DNA of 64,000 nucleotides from Phoronis australis. Lineage: Eukaryota > Phoronida > Phoronidae. Below, piece by piece: positions 1 through 14,000 of the stretch (positions are counted from its first letter, which is position 1; each line of letters opens with the position of its first letter). The notes under the pieces are model-generated. The model was not told the origin of the DNA, ran no database searches, and saw nothing but the letters and a program-made list of their open reading frames with translations. The stretch lies in the NCBI GenBank assembly GCA_002633005.1, contig NMRA01000989.1, forward strand, positions 10,644 through 74,643, written 5' to 3'. The position numbers and the translations under genes were made by a program.

Positions 1-189
1 GGCTATTACTCAGCAATTTTGTAAATTTAATAGTGAATGACTAATCTGAGGGCAAGAGAACCTTTATTGGGATCATCCACTGTTATGATGTTTTCACAGT
101 CATTTGGCGACGTGACGATAAAGCTCTTTGAAAAGGGCTACGCGTTCCGAGTATGATTGTCGTGTCGGGATTTAGATCGCCAGGTAAGA

Positions 190-370
190 TTAACCGCCCA
201 GGGCGGTTGCCTGTCGTAATAAGCGCCCATGTTCGGTTAACCCCCCATCCCCTACTTTAGGTGGATTTACGATTTAACCGCCCACTGTTCGGTTAACCGC
301 CCACTGTTCGGTTAAAACCGCCCTCCCCCGATTTTTTGGATTCGCCAATTTAACCGCCCAGGGTGTTAAC
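190..370. repeat. Short repeats of an ACCGCCC / GTTCGGTTA motif
   Basis: The motifs ACCGCCC and GTTCGGTTAACC recur at irregular spacing, partly as near-identical 19-bp units around 270-320. Some copies pair as inverted motifs (ACCGCCCAGGGCGGT at about 192-206). No coding potential is seen. The rest of 1-1560 is AT-rich, with no gene or RNA that I recognise. Confidence 0.5.
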
Positions 371-1561
371 CCGAACGATTACGGTAAGTTCCAATCCTAA
401 TTTCTGGTTAAAGACATGGACCATTCTAACTTCCCAGAAATCCTATTTCAGTGCACAAGAAAACAGGCCACTACTGATAGCCAAGACTGTGTGATTTACT
501 GTACAACTGGTGCAGTGCACTTTGGTAAACATGGTGGTATCAGTTACCAGTATCTACTTCCAGTATTAAGGTGGTAGGTAAATCCCATACTAAAAATGCT
601 TCAGATATACTAATGACCTGTTTTTGGGGTTACGTATGAATGATACAGTATACTTGTTAAATACATTTACTGAGCTTAGAAAGTGTTCCTCTAGTAAAAC
701 ATATGGTGAAATCTCACCACTTTCTGACAGAATGTAACAATACAAGAAAAGTTGCACCAAATACAAGTGTTATCATTTTCAAGATCTCAAATAAAAGCGT
801 TATCATTTTCAAGATCTAAGATGATAGCTAACATCAGACAATGTTTTGAGAAATTACGGGCTATTACAATAATGTAAGATAAAAAAATGAAAAATTAATT
901 TTTAACAAGTAACTAGTACTTTATACAAAGTCATTCAAAAAGCTTCACACAAACTTCTAACAAATGCATTCATTTGTATCAGAATTTCTTCAATAATCAC
1001 TCAATAGTGCATTAGTTAACTATCTGCTTGGCATATCAAGAAAATATGACAGTGATACCCAAAGGACCCGGGTGAACCTCATTTAACTGCAAGCGTATAC
1101 ACTTAAAAAACTTCCACAGTGACATCATAAGGCCTTTTAAAGTCTGCAAGGAATACTACAGATGAAATAAAGAAATGAGAAAATATCCCACTAACTGGCA
1201 ATCCTTCACATATTTAGTTCGCGAACTAGCCAACAAGTGAAATTCCATTTTGTTAAATTTCTCCACAAAAAGAATAAGAACGGAATAAGACAATATCCCA
1301 TTTATTAAAACTTCACTTACATATGCATGATGCATGGTCTACAAGTGAATTGTCATTTTGTTAATTTTTTCCAGTTTTGTCAATTCAGAACTTTATAGTC
1401 AATTGTAAGCATGGATTGTAGTGTTTACATGTCATAAAACAACATTTGTTGAAACTTCAATAATTTGCCAAAACATAATCTGAACGGCCTTTTAAAAATG
1501 GGAAAATGACCATTAAGGTAATTATTTCTGTGCAAAATATGTAGAAAATTACTCTAAATAG

Positions 1562-2102
1562 TTGAGCACAACGTGCATTTGGCATATGAAAATTTGAAAG
1601 TTGGCAGCCTAAATAGTACATTGACCAATAACTCAGCTGCAGCCCAGCCCATACTGGTAAGTGATAAATTACAATCTGTCATCAATGCTTACTTGGAGCT
1701 GAGACCATGTGGTATGGAGACAGATCAACTAAAATGGACATATGGTGAGCATATACTTGGAATCATTCTGAACACAAACAGGTAACCACAATCCAGCCAC
1801 ACATGTGTTACATTAAACAAACACAGACAGAATGGTAATTAAATATTTGGTAAGTTCCGAATGACATGAAAAGTAATGCACATGTGTTGTCCAAATGATT
1901 TTTATTTGTAATGTATTTGAGCGTTTTTCTGGCTAAAAACGAAAATTGATTTAGACCTTTTAACCTATAAAACAGCTCTCCTAATATTGCTTACTAGAGA
2001 ATATCCATTTATTCTATATTACTGTTTGTTAAACTGTGTTTCTTGTTTCATTACAGATACCTACCGTATGTTAGACGTGATTCAGTATTGTTGAAGAAAT
2101 AA
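1562..2102 (+). CDS. Possible last two exons of an unrecognised gene
   Basis: An open stretch at 1562-1781 ends in a good donor (AACAG|GTAACC). An acceptor after a T-rich tract (TTTCATTACAG) opens a second exon at 2057. Joining them keeps the frame (phase 2 into 1), adds the residues YLPYVRRDSVLLKK and stops at 2100-2102. An AATAAA signal overlaps the stop at 2098-2103. The last 55 residues look globular, with a KLQSVINAYLELRP helix-like segment. I do not recognise the family. The 5' boundary is uncertain: there is an in-frame stop at 1555-1557, and the proposed acceptor (AAATAG) lacks a pyrimidine tract. Evidence is limited to splice phase and the poly(A) signal, so this could be chance. Confidence 0.33.
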
Positions 2103-4990
2103 AAGAACCACTTGTGATTCAAAGACTCTTGTAGAGTTATCTACTTATATTGACACAATTTCCTCAGTACAAGTAAGAACATCAAAACTATCAACAACTC
2201 AGTGACTTGAGTTAGTAAGTTAAACAGAATCCTATCATGGTATGAGACCCATTTTACTTCATTCGATTTTGTTTATTTTAGCCAGCTAAACAGAAAGAAA
2301 AGCAGTATTACAACATAAGTTTGTAATAATCTTTTATTTCAAACTTTCACTCAGCATAACTTTGTTTTAACTGCCTATTTTTTATAGAAACTTCGAAAAA
2401 ATGTAACAGGCGAGTTCTACTAAATTATTGAATGCCAAATGAATATCCAGTGTGAAGATCAGAGCTCAATATCTCAAGAAGTAACTGTTTAAACTGGCAA
2501 AAACCATGAACATGTAAGTTATCAAAATTTCACTAAGTTGTACTTATCTAGCAAATCATTCTCATAAAATTGGATCTCATATGGAAGAGTTTTTGCAAAT
2601 ACATGACCCATGAACACATGAAAAAAAATCTGGCTTTGGTAATTTAAATAAACACAGTGTTAAATCAAAATTAAGTCAAATGAAATTTTAGACGGCAACA
2701 ATATTGTATTTACTATTTATTATTTTTATTATTTTGATATTAAAAATGAGGGTGGCCTCTTCAGTGATAGCACTGCTTTCCAAGAGGGCCCTCAACAAGA
2801 AAAACAGTAATATAATACAATAAAGTAATAAAACAACAATGAAATATACGTGAAAAAAATACAATTAAAACAGGTTGAGAATTAAGACAAAATGTATGCT
2901 AAGCCTGAAGGATTGAAGACTGAAAAAAATCCAAATGTCAGTTCACGTGAGAAACCAGAAAAAACGTGATCTCAACAAAGTAAAAACCAAGAGCGCTCGG
3001 AAGAGCGACACTTGGCGAAATAAACCTAAAAGACAACTATGGGGAGGACGACGACGACGACGACGATCATGATGATGAAGGCGGTGATTATGAATAACAT
3101 GATAACATTTACATGACTAGCGAAGATGTCAGAAATCAGTAAGAAATAGGCTACTGCCTTGTTCAACAGACGCTGAACCATCAGTGCAGCAAGACCGGTC
3201 AACAAAGGAACAGCGCCATCAGAAAATATTGAATAATTACAAAAGTAGACGTCCTAGTGAAAAATGGAAAATATTTTCTGAAAGCCCGTTCAAAACTCTA
3301 TCTCCTAACATAGTTTTAAAAAATTCATAAAATTTTTCTAAAAATTTTGCAATTGTTTGAAATTTAAACCTCAAATAACTCAGAAACGGCAAGTCTGAGA
3401 AAAACCTTATTACAGAACTTTTGAAAGAGCCTACTTCAAGGAATCCACATGCAAAAATTCACGTCATTTGCTCTTCCCGTTCAACATGCCACTGCAAAAC
3501 AATCAAAAAATGGGTGAAAATACGCCAGAGCCGCGATCTTGAAAGTGACTTCCGGTTAGACAAAATTTTATAATAGCCAGTCAAAAGAAACAAGCAAGTG
3601 ACAAGTTTGAAAATGATTGGTTCGCCAATGCGCTCTCCACAGAAGAAAACGTTTTCGGCCAGATATCGAGGTGCGCACGCGCCATTGCCAATATTTCCGC
3701 CATCTTTGACCGGAAGTTAACATTTTACATCGCAATTGTAGTGATTGTGTGCTATAATAATCGTACCAATTTTCAGCCCTGTACGTCGAAAAATGCGGCC
3801 TCTATGAGCATTTGAATCTGAAACCGGAAACAAAATAGCTACCACGTCCGCCATTTTGAATCCGATCATGACCAAAAACAATAGGGTTCCAGGACTTCCC
3901 AATCTACACATCGTGTGCGAATTTCGTGTGAGTCAGACAAAAAAAAAACTTGACGTCAGAGCAAAATATCAAACATTGTGGAATTCTTCTTTTTAGAATC
4001 CAGACAAGTCAAACAAGAGAAGTCCTATGTAAAAAACATTTGCACCTTGATAGAAAGTTACACTGCAGTCAACTGCCCTGGCACTGGCCACCACAAATAA
4101 GCTGAGCTTTATCACCTCCAAAAAAATGGAAAACGTAGACAAGCAAAATGCATCACCAGGTGATTTCAAATCACTAATCGAAAAAGGGGCCCTTTCACTT
4201 TTTCAACGAGCTCAATCAAAGCTTTTTCACCACAAAGAACTACCCACGTTCACAACACTGACGACAGCAGTGCCAGTAGCTTAAGATAACGTCAGCGGTG
4301 ACTTGTACTCGTAGTGGTAGTAGAGCAGTCGTGGTCTCACGGTAAGAACAACGGCAACGCAAAATCAAATCCAGGATTTAGATTTTACAAATTCACCGTG
4401 ATAATTTTAAGTGAAAATACTTACATTATATATATCTCCATAAAGGGACACGTCGTACATCCACATGGAACTGGAATAAAGTACAAACAGCAGCAATGCC
4501 AAAATCCGATATTATGAAATTAAATTTAGAAACAGTTCGAAAACAAGCGAACGGGAAACACCGGAAGTTTGTGGAGCAGGCGATGACAAAAGCATCAATC
4601 ATAGAGGAATAGAAAAATAAAGCTTTTAAAATTACAAGGATTATCCACATTAAAATAGTTTTTAATAAATAATATAACATTCTTATAATTTATTTATATT
4701 GTCTTATATTGCTTTCGTTGTTTATGCACTTAAAATCAATGAGGAATTATTCCAAGTTTTAATATGCATTATAAATTGCTCGAGCTTCACCAAATTACTA
4801 CGATAACTAAATAATCCACAATTAAAAGCGAAGTAATATTCTCTGTTGACAATAAAAATATCTAATAAGATTTAAGTTATTTCATTATAACTTTAATTAT
4901 TGGAAAATTTGTTTGTAATTTCTTAATAAACACATTCTTCTAATTTTAAGCCGGTTTTTAAACATATTTTAGCGGCGTGACGTGGCTGTA
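2103..4990. other. Intergenic region without a recognised gene
   Basis: The stretch is AT-rich with no exon-like open frame that I trust. It holds a short GAC-repeat run (about 3047-3066) and two CCGGAAGT / ACTTCCGGT-type motifs near 3550 and 3710. Several CGCCATnTTG-like motifs occur at 3670-3860. Open frames here are short and not protein-like. Confidence 0.5.
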
Positions 4991-4994
4991 GACA

Positions 4995-5006
4995 CCGCCA
5001 TATTGG
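4995..5006 (+). promoter_or_regulatory. YY1-like CCGCCATATTGG element at the ARCN1 5' end
   Basis: The 12-mer CCGCCATATTGG lies about 80 bp upstream of the proposed ARCN1 initiator codon (5084). YY1-type CCGCCATnTTG motifs are commonly found at or just downstream of transcription starts of metazoan housekeeping genes. It is therefore a plausible mark of the ARCN1 start site. No TATA box is evident. Assignment is by motif and position only. Confidence 0.4.
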
Positions 5007-5083
5007 TGTATGAGTTGGAAGTTGAGTTGGCAGAGTGCTAAGTCTTAGCTTTGGTGAAGTTTTTGAAGGCTGTAGCATAAAAG

Positions 5084-8000
5084 ATGGTACGTATTACTTG
5101 GACATTTTATATAGCATAGCCTTTGTGACCAAGCTGTCGAAAACGAATGATCTTCCAAGAGTTCTCTTTGCTTTGTATCTTATATTATTTAATGTGAAAC
5201 CAATCTCGGTCGAACTGGGACCTGTTTCACTAAAATTTCATATTGTTTTTTTCGCGGAGACCATACTGAGACCATTTGTGTACTATGATGTAAGTCTGTT
5301 TCCGTTCAGACTCTGTATATAAACTAGATGAAGTTGTGACATATTAATCTCAATCAGCATGATCAGGAACTGGGTGAATAGATCTTATCCAGTCAGCTAG
5401 CTCACTAACGTCAAAATTCTGCACTATGTAGGAAATGCTGAAAATACCCGACCCGGAAATCGAACTGGCGACACCAGTAAACCCCGCAAATGTGCTTACC
5501 GTTGAGCTAATAGGCAATTGTTCATTTGTGAGCTGGCTATTGTATCGCCCTGAATACCGCAGGCATACGTGGGCGATTACATCCCCATAAAAAGTTACTC
5601 GTTTCAAAATTTAGCAATTAAACTTGAATGAAACACTCATAGCCATATATGCACATGGAGTTATAATTGATGCGTACTGACTCATTAACTTTGACTCTGG
5701 ATAAAATTTAGTCAATATAAACTAACATTTCCATGAAAATCTGTCCCGGTTCACTAGAGTTTCTCTCACCGGGTGTCATTTTGAGGAAGTTACGTGAAAT
5801 CATGCCCGTTGACGGAAAAAAATCCAAGGGACACAAATGTTACAAATTTCATCTGATATCTTGCCATGCTATTTTGCAAGAGTCACGTGCCAGTACACGC
5901 GCTTCGCTCAGTCTTGTGCTAGCCACGTGATTCAGTTGAAATACTTTGTGGTTATCACATGTGCAGTGAAAAAGTTAACAATGACCAAAAAAGTGGAGTT
6001 GGAATTCTTCGCCAAAGTCACCTAAATTCTCATAGCTATGCTTCATCAAAGATATGTGTAGCAGCAGAAAGGATCTCTGAAGAAAGTAAGTGCTTTTTAA
6101 GTGATTTTTTTTTGAAGAGCTGAAAACTCTTAATCAGTGAGCGGATTTCTCCTCAGCCCGTTTAAAATACACGGGACGAAAGTAGTACAGAAAGCAATGG
6201 GAAGTATTGTAGCCCCTAACCAGCCAATCAAGGGCTAAATGTTGCGTAGCTTGCGCAAGTGGCTAATAGAGGCTCGTGATTCACCAGAAGCTCGTCTAGA
6301 CAACAATAGTGCTAAGAATCACTTAACTCTTAGACTGTACCAACTGGCCTTCCTAGAACCCTCCGTACAACGGAAGCTTTTCGACGAATTGTGTCTCACA
6401 ATGATTATACCATCAAAGTCATGTTGCTACAAGTACATTTTGCACATAGAGGAACACCTCACAAAGCGGTTGATTTCTTTAACTTTTCCCATCAGGAACA
6501 ACTACTCCCGCAATAAAACATTTTTCAAAACGTCCTTCGTCCAGTTGCTCAAATCAGAAACTATCCATTTTTTACATTGCTCACGTTATTGTGGATATAA
6601 CATCATTGTTATTCAACAAGGTGAAACTGGCATCATTTATAATATCACTTGGTTTATTCTCACCAACCTATTTGCGTTGGCACGATGTTTCAGTCGGTTA
6701 TTTCTGTGGCCATCTTCATGTGTTACAGTGTTCTTAAAGAACAAGCATGGGCACTTGGAGTACATTTTTTCCACAAGAACATTGCAACATAGCATTCGAC
6801 GCTTAGCTCAACGCCAAGTCACATTTGGCGACCTGGCAAAAATCAAAGGTTGCCAAACGAAATCTGAGGTCGGTAAAACTGAAAATCCCTGGTGGCCAAA
6901 TAAAATCGAAAGTTGCTGGTTCAGCGTAAAAATAGATGAATAAAAAGAGGGGCGTATGATCGTATTGTGCCCAATTCTCAGTATCTTAGCGTACCTCTCC
7001 GCTTCTCCAGTTTCTTCCTGTAAATATACATTCAACAGACTAACATTAGAGTGCAGACAGTCACAGTTTACTGGTAGCATGTATTTCACCGATCTTGCCC
7101 AATTTTGCCAAACAATTCCGACTTCCATCTGTTTACTTTCTGTTGTATTGTAAGTGCGTGGTTGATGCGTGCTGATTGCGGTGATGACAAATGCACTGAT
7201 TTCACAAAATAAACGGAACAATTGTGAATCAAACATAATGAATCTTGAAAAACTGTTACTAATTTAAAGAGCGTTGAAGCAAATGCAGAGGGAATTTTTG
7301 TCTGACTTTGAAACTCACAGTGGCGACTTCATGGCAGCTTAAGATTTTTCCCAGGTTGCCAAACACAATCTGATGTTGCGACCTGCAGGGTGAGCGCTGC
7401 AACACTTAAAGATGGGCAGAGAAGTGGCCAACTGAAAGGTCATGCCAATTTAAATAGGGTTGAAGTTAGTGTAAATAAACAAAGAGATTTTTCAAATTAT
7501 GTTACTATATCAAAGTGGTTTTGGGAAGTCACTAAGTGAAACTGGTTCTCATAATTGTTTATCACTAAGAAGTACTATTGCCTAAACTTCTATTGGAAAC
7601 CACCTGTTGAAAGTAACTGTTAATTTCTTGTCTGAAGTTTGCCTGAGGAACATTTTTCATAGCTGACTGCCATTGATTTTGTTTTGCTGTTATACTTGAT
7701 GTCATGTCTTGTGTTCACTGTCTATGGTGTTTTTATTATCCTTTGATAATTCTGTTGAGATTTACCTCAGTTTGTGGTGATGCAGGGTATGAGAAGTAAT
7801 TGGTTAAGGGCAGCCTGTGGGCTAATGGTTGAATGTGAGCAAGATCAAAACATTGTAAGTCAGCAAGTGCTGTTTTCAATGTATGAAAAAATTGGAAAGC
7901 TCATTTGTTGGCATTTTTCAGGTGCTGTTGGCCGCAGCAGTATGTAACAAATCTGGCAAGGGTATGTATTTTATTGAAGTTTGGGCAACAGTCACTTACA

Positions 8001-11000
8001 GGGGTGCCGCATTTTGAGAACCAGCTTGATGCCTGTAGAAAACAGGAAGTCAAAATGTGGGACTTCTGTAAGTGACTATTACTGTTATCTGTTTAAGCAA
8101 GTATTGTGCTGGCAATGTTAGTGTTTAAGGGCAAGTATTGTGCTGGCAATGTTAGTGTTTAATGCTTTTGGATTTGGACTAGTTTAGTTTGTCTTTAGTT
8201 TTGTAGTAAAGCCAATAGACTGTCGTTTGCCCCTGCACTGTTTAGAACCTAATGAAAAAATGTTTAAAATCAGAATGTGAGCCCCTTGTATCTATTGGCA
8301 ACTGGTGGGGGCAGAAAATTTTTTGGCAAAAGTATGTAATGTATAAGTGGATTCATTGTAACATTTTTGAAAAACAATTTTGAATTGGATCCTTTTCCCG
8401 TAATTGATACTTGAAAAACTGATTTGGGGAATCATTATTCAAGCGCCGATCCGTGTACCCGTATCTCAATACATTCATTAACATTCCATCATTGTAGCCA
8501 TCATCTCGCGACAGTTCGTGGAGATGACGCGGCCGCGCATTGAGGGTCTCCTGGCTGCCTTCCCCAAGCTGATGGGGAGTGGATCTGGGGCAGGAGGGCG
8601 CCAACACACGTTTGTGGAGACAGAGAGTGTGCGGTATGTCTACCAGCCACTAGAACGTCTCTATGTCCTGCTCATCACTACTAAGGCCAGCAACATCCTT
8701 GAGGATCTCGAGACCCTCCGCCTGTTCGCCCGTGTGGTAGGTGCTCAGTTGACATTGTTTCATGGCTCATGCGGATTATGGAAAACATCAGGGCTTGGAA
8801 TTTTCCGCGGAAACGCAGATTTCCGCTTTTTTCAAATGTTCTGTCCGCGTATTTTATTATATTTCCGTGTAAAAAAAATCGGATTTGATATAAAATTTTC
8901 GTGGCAAATTCCTTTCTTACCGCGGCGTTGCAGACGACGTTCACCTCGAAAAGCGGAAGTTGCTCTTTATGTTTCGGAGGAACGTAAATTGTCAACATTG
9001 CCGGGGCATCTGGGATAGCGGGGTGGGATTTTTCAATGGCGTCTCGTGTTACTGTATACCGCGGCGACAAATACTACGGCTCTGCAGCCAAAATGTGTGG
9101 GTTGGGAGTGGACGGACGAGCTAAAAGGACGCAGACGCATGCTACTGATGGTGGTAACGTTTTTTTTTTTTTTTTTTAGTCCTCCCGATAAAAAGTCGGG
9201 GAAAGGTTCACATGGACCATTTCAAGGCCGGGTAGCGCACATGATTTGGGCCGTAAAAGTTTCCGCGTTTTTTGTCATTGGTCATTCCAAGCCCTGAAAC
9301 ATGGAAAATAATAGAAATAGCTCTCGTTCACGAGAAACTCATGGCGAACAAGAGTAAAACCCGTGTATCGAAAATTTCAAGATTGATAGATGATAAACAA
9401 ATGACACATTGTTAGGTGTAGTTGCCTGTAGTTAAGCTTGGCAGCATTCCTCATTGGCCAGGGTCCAATCTTTGTACTAGAAATTAGTTTTGGCATTTTC
9501 CAATCTATTTTTGTGAGAACTCATGATAAATGTCTTATTCTGTACTTGAGTGTAATATGTTACATGCATACAAGTTTCTAGTCCAAGATCGCCCTGTTTG
9601 ATTTCCCCTTGATTCGAATTACTAAGTCTAGTACTGAATTTCTTTTCTGAAAAGTCAGTCGTCTGTCGTCACAAGCAGACCGCTCATTTGGTCGCTAAGT
9701 GCTGCTAAAAGATAATAAAAGTGCAATTCATTCGCAGATCCCTGAGTACTGTCGCCAGATGGAAGAGTCGGATATCCTCGACCAAGCATTCCCGCTCATA
9801 TTCGCCTTCGATGAGGTCGTTGCCCTTGGCTACAGAGAGAGTGTCAACCTTGCCCAGATCCGCACATTCACAGAAATGGACTCGCACGAGGAGAAGGTTT
9901 TCCAAGCAGTCAGACAGGTAATGAATGAAGCCAGTAGATGGCCAGTGAATATTTATCAGAACTGACCCAAGATGTTTAAAGTGGAAATTGCAAGCTAATT
10001 ACTTATGTGTGTGACTGCTTGGCCAAGTTAGTTAGAAACATGACTGCTTGGCCAAGTTAGGTAGAAACATGACTGCTTGGCCAAGTTAGTTAGAAACATG
10101 ACTGCTTGGCCAAGTTAGTTAGAAACATGACTGCTTGGCCAAGTTAGTTAGAAACATGACTGCTTGGCCAAGTTAGTTAGAAACATGACTGCTTGGCCAA
10201 GTTAGTTAGAAACATGACTGCTTGGCCAAGTTAGTTAGAAACATGACTGCTTGGCCAAGTTAGTTAGAAACATGACTGCTTGGCCAAGTTAGTTAGAAAC
10301 ATGACTGCTTGGCCAAGTTAGTTAGAAACATGACTGCTTGGCCAAGTTAGTTAGAAACATGACTGCTTGGCCAAGTTAGTTAGAAACATGACTGCTTGGC
10401 CAAGTTAGTTAGAAACATGACTGCTTGGCCAAGTTAGTTAGAAACATGACTGCTTGGCCAAGTTAGTTAGAAACATGACTGCTTGGCCAAGTTAGTTAGA
10501 AACATGACTGCTTGGCCAAGTTAGTTAGAAACATGACTGCTTGGCCAAGTTAGTTAGAAACATGACTGCTTGGCCAAGTTAGTTAGAAACATGACATATA
10601 GCGATGATGTGTAGCTTGAAAATTGCCAAATGTTTTTGGCGAAAATGAACCATCGCAAATACATCTTTAAGAAACATTACAACATCGTTTCGCAGTTGTA
10701 AAACACAGTTTGAATGGGATGAGTTGTATTAGGTTTGACCAAAGTTATAGAACAACAGAATGCAGTTGTATTTTTGTGATTTCATTTCAAATTGACAAAT
10801 TTTCTTGTTGTCTGCAACACATTCGCTAAAATCGAGGCCGGGGTCCACTTAAATACACTTGAAATACTCTACTATTTAACACATAGGATTTGATTCAGTA
10901 GCAGAATGTTCAGCTGCTACTACAGTGTCAGTCGAATCGATTCTGTGCTTCTGCTAATTTTTGAAAAATTATTCCTTTGCAGAGAATGCCGTATAAAAAT

Positions 11001-14000
11001 GTTAAAATGGTGACTGGTGGAGTGGTCCTCACTATTATAGAAATGTATTTGTAATGTGCAAGGAAAGACATCTGTCTACATAAAGTATTTACAGACTTTA
11101 GGAACTGTTCCATAATGAAAGAAGTGTCTTTCTAGGGTCGTAAAAAAAAAACAGTGCAGGTGGTATGATGTCATTTGCGGTGCATCAGACATGCTCAGGC
11201 CTAATGGTTGGGCCCATTGCACAAAACACCTGAACAAAAGCACGAGAGCCCAATTATGGCTCCTCGTGAAGAAAGTTTTGAAGTCTGCCAGTCTTCTTTA
11301 GGAAAACGGACAGTCGTTTCCATTTGTTGCCATGCACTATATGTTGTAGGCATGTAACAGTGCCATCCAGTAGGTTGCTCCTTAGCCTATAAAAAGCTGG
11401 ACAAGACTACCAGGCTCGTTTTAGTTACATCCCACTTTAGCAATGGTTTACGTTTTATTCTCTAGAAACTTTCATTTTGTAAATGGTGACTTAGGGATGT
11501 GTCACACAAGTTTTTGCTGCTTGTGTAAAATATAATTGTGCACAAAGCTCTGAGGCTAAAATTTTCCTTAACATGGAAAATGCCTGTACCACAAATAAGA
11601 CAAATGCTAAATCTCATTATCTGAGATTGTCTTGTTGAATATCTCTTGCTACTTTGATTTCACCCTTCTCTGCCTTGTGAGTGGTGTGTGAAGTGTACTG
11701 GTAGCTACAGTAATGTGTGCATGTTAATAAAGCCTTGCTGTCCACCCTTATGAAAGTAGCGTTCAAGAATTTGCACACGAGAAGGCAGTATGGCCTGGTG
11801 TGATGGTGCCTGCCTTCTTTACTCGAGGTCGTGGGTTCGAGTCCCACTGGGCCACACTGCTAGACCCATGAGTCAGGTCTCTAGCTCCTCAGCTTGGTTT
11901 TAACTATATATTAATAAAGCACAAAAAGTATTTCCAGGTGGTCAGTGCAATGGGCCTACATACGCGGCCTGCCCACGTCTGGTACAACATGTACCGATCA
12001 AATGTTTTTATTCACCCCTTATGTCACAGTTAGTATTTGTTGCTATGCTGTCATCCTTCTAGGAACATCTAAACTGTTGACAGCCACAGTAAAACGGATT
12101 AGAGGTCTTTGTTTATCGACAGGATTGTCTGGCTGCCAGAAAATTGGGGCCTTCCTGTGAGATTATTTGAAACATAGGTTTACATGATGCTTTTGCTGAA
12201 GGTTGATATCAGCTTTTTTTGCAAATGTTCGATCCCGAAAGCCCACTGAATTTCGAGAGGCTAGCCAATGATGCGTGTCTATTTGACTACCATCATTTTT
12301 ATTGGACATTCCCAGGTGTAGCAATGGTGGTCCATCACGATAGAAGTTATTCTCAAAAATTAAAATCAATGAAATTTTTCCCCTTACAGACACAAGAGCG
12401 GGAGGCTCGGGAAAACATGAAACGCAAAGCCAAAGAATTGCAACAGGCCAAGAAAGACGCAGCAAAGAGAGGCGTGTCGGCTCCCTCTTTTGGTGGCTTT
12501 GGCAGCAGCTCCATGTCTAGTCGCTCGTCATTAATGGACTCCCAGCTGATTGAGAGCACCATATCGGAACCACAGAAACCTTCCTACACAGCACCCAGGT
12601 ATGTTTGACAGTCAAGTTGTAATAAGCAGTGTTGGTAGTTACACCTCACAATATCTTGGATTTCTTTGTTACTGGTCGTGCATATGCATCACTTGTTTAT
12701 AGTGTTAGTCGAACAGCATTACAGCTAATGTTCCCAGGACCTTTATGAAGCGTTTGTTGTTGCTGAAGTTTGCTTCGACCTAGTTAAATTGCGCACAGTA
12801 GAGCCGGCTCGGAATTGGAATGTAAGCTAGTGAAGGTTTTAAACAGCTTCGTGTTTAATGAAATTTCAACAATACCATATTAGAGGAGTGCAGGGAGGGT
12901 GTGGAGAAAAACGAAATATTTTAAAGACTCTTGAAAGTTGAGTGACCGCTCACAATGAGAAGTTCTGTCAAACTGCACCCCCTCCCCACCTGCACCCCCC
13001 CCCCCACCAAGAACTGTAGAAAGTGACCCACTTTTGTGAGAGGGGCTATCAAAATTTCAAAAGTTGCATAAAATTAACACAACTTGATAATTTATAAAAC
13101 TGTACCTGTGTATTTTTTCTTGAACATTTATTTAAAATGAAATTCAGTCATGGTACTGATGCTGTTGTGTTGCTATGAGCGAACCTTGTTTTGCTAAATT
13201 TTTACTAAAAGACATGGTCGGTGGCAGAATACTTTCATAAAATATAATTATACTTTTACTGAGTTATGTTTTGTAGTTGTGTAGATATTAAGCCTAGTGC
13301 ACAGACTTGTGGATAAGGTCCTACATAACCTTTAAGAGAATGCTTGTAACTAGGATATGTGTGTAAAAAATGGTATGGTGTAAACCACATCACAAGCTGC
13401 TGAGACTTGTTGTTGTAATGATCAACATGTGCTTTGTTTCAGCCGGCCCGTTGGATCAGGCCGAGCGATGAAGTTGGGCGGGAAGAGTAAGAACGTTGAC
13501 ACATTTGTGGACCAACTGAAGTCAGAGGGTGAATGTAAGTCGAACATGCTGTGCAATTGTATAACTGCGTGATTGGCCTAAAGTTTGGTTTGGCGGTGTA
13601 AGGTATTGTTGGTATGCTTGTTGTACGCACTCGGGGAAAGGCTGGTAATAGTGAAAAGATAACAGATGCGGTGTTTGACATGTCTTCACTATGCAAACCA
13701 CAAGCGGGCAGTGAAAACTGGCCGTCATTTTAATGTGGAATATAAAGACACAGTGTGTGTATTGTGCTCTCAGAATTGTATCTAGGATGAATCTCAATCT
13801 TTGTTAGTTTGCGACGCTTTCTCTGAAAACTGAGCCAAGAGCATACAGACAAACCTTTCTGTTTCAATTTTATAAATTTGTTTGTCAATCTGACATCTCA
13901 GTTGTGAAATATGTATATTATGGCTTCAAAAAGAGTAATACTTTGTGCGTTCTGACAAATCTTGTTACAGTAATATAAACAAAAAGAACCACTTTTCAGT

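Noticed and set aside
8681-9070. Antisense open frame over ARCN1 exon 3 and intron 3
   Set aside because: Shadow of a conserved coding exon plus MITE sequence.
9046-9297. Open frame with a run of Phe codons
   Set aside because: Created by the T-run in the hAT-like MITE; no protein features.
10012-10595. Regular array reminiscent of a CRISPR locus
   Set aside because: Units are contiguous with no variable spacers, no cas genes are present and the host is an animal.
11617-11847. Open frame on the - strand beginning [12 protein letters not shown]
   Set aside because: Reading of the tRNA-like segment in antisense; this peptide is a common false product of tRNA and SINE sequences.
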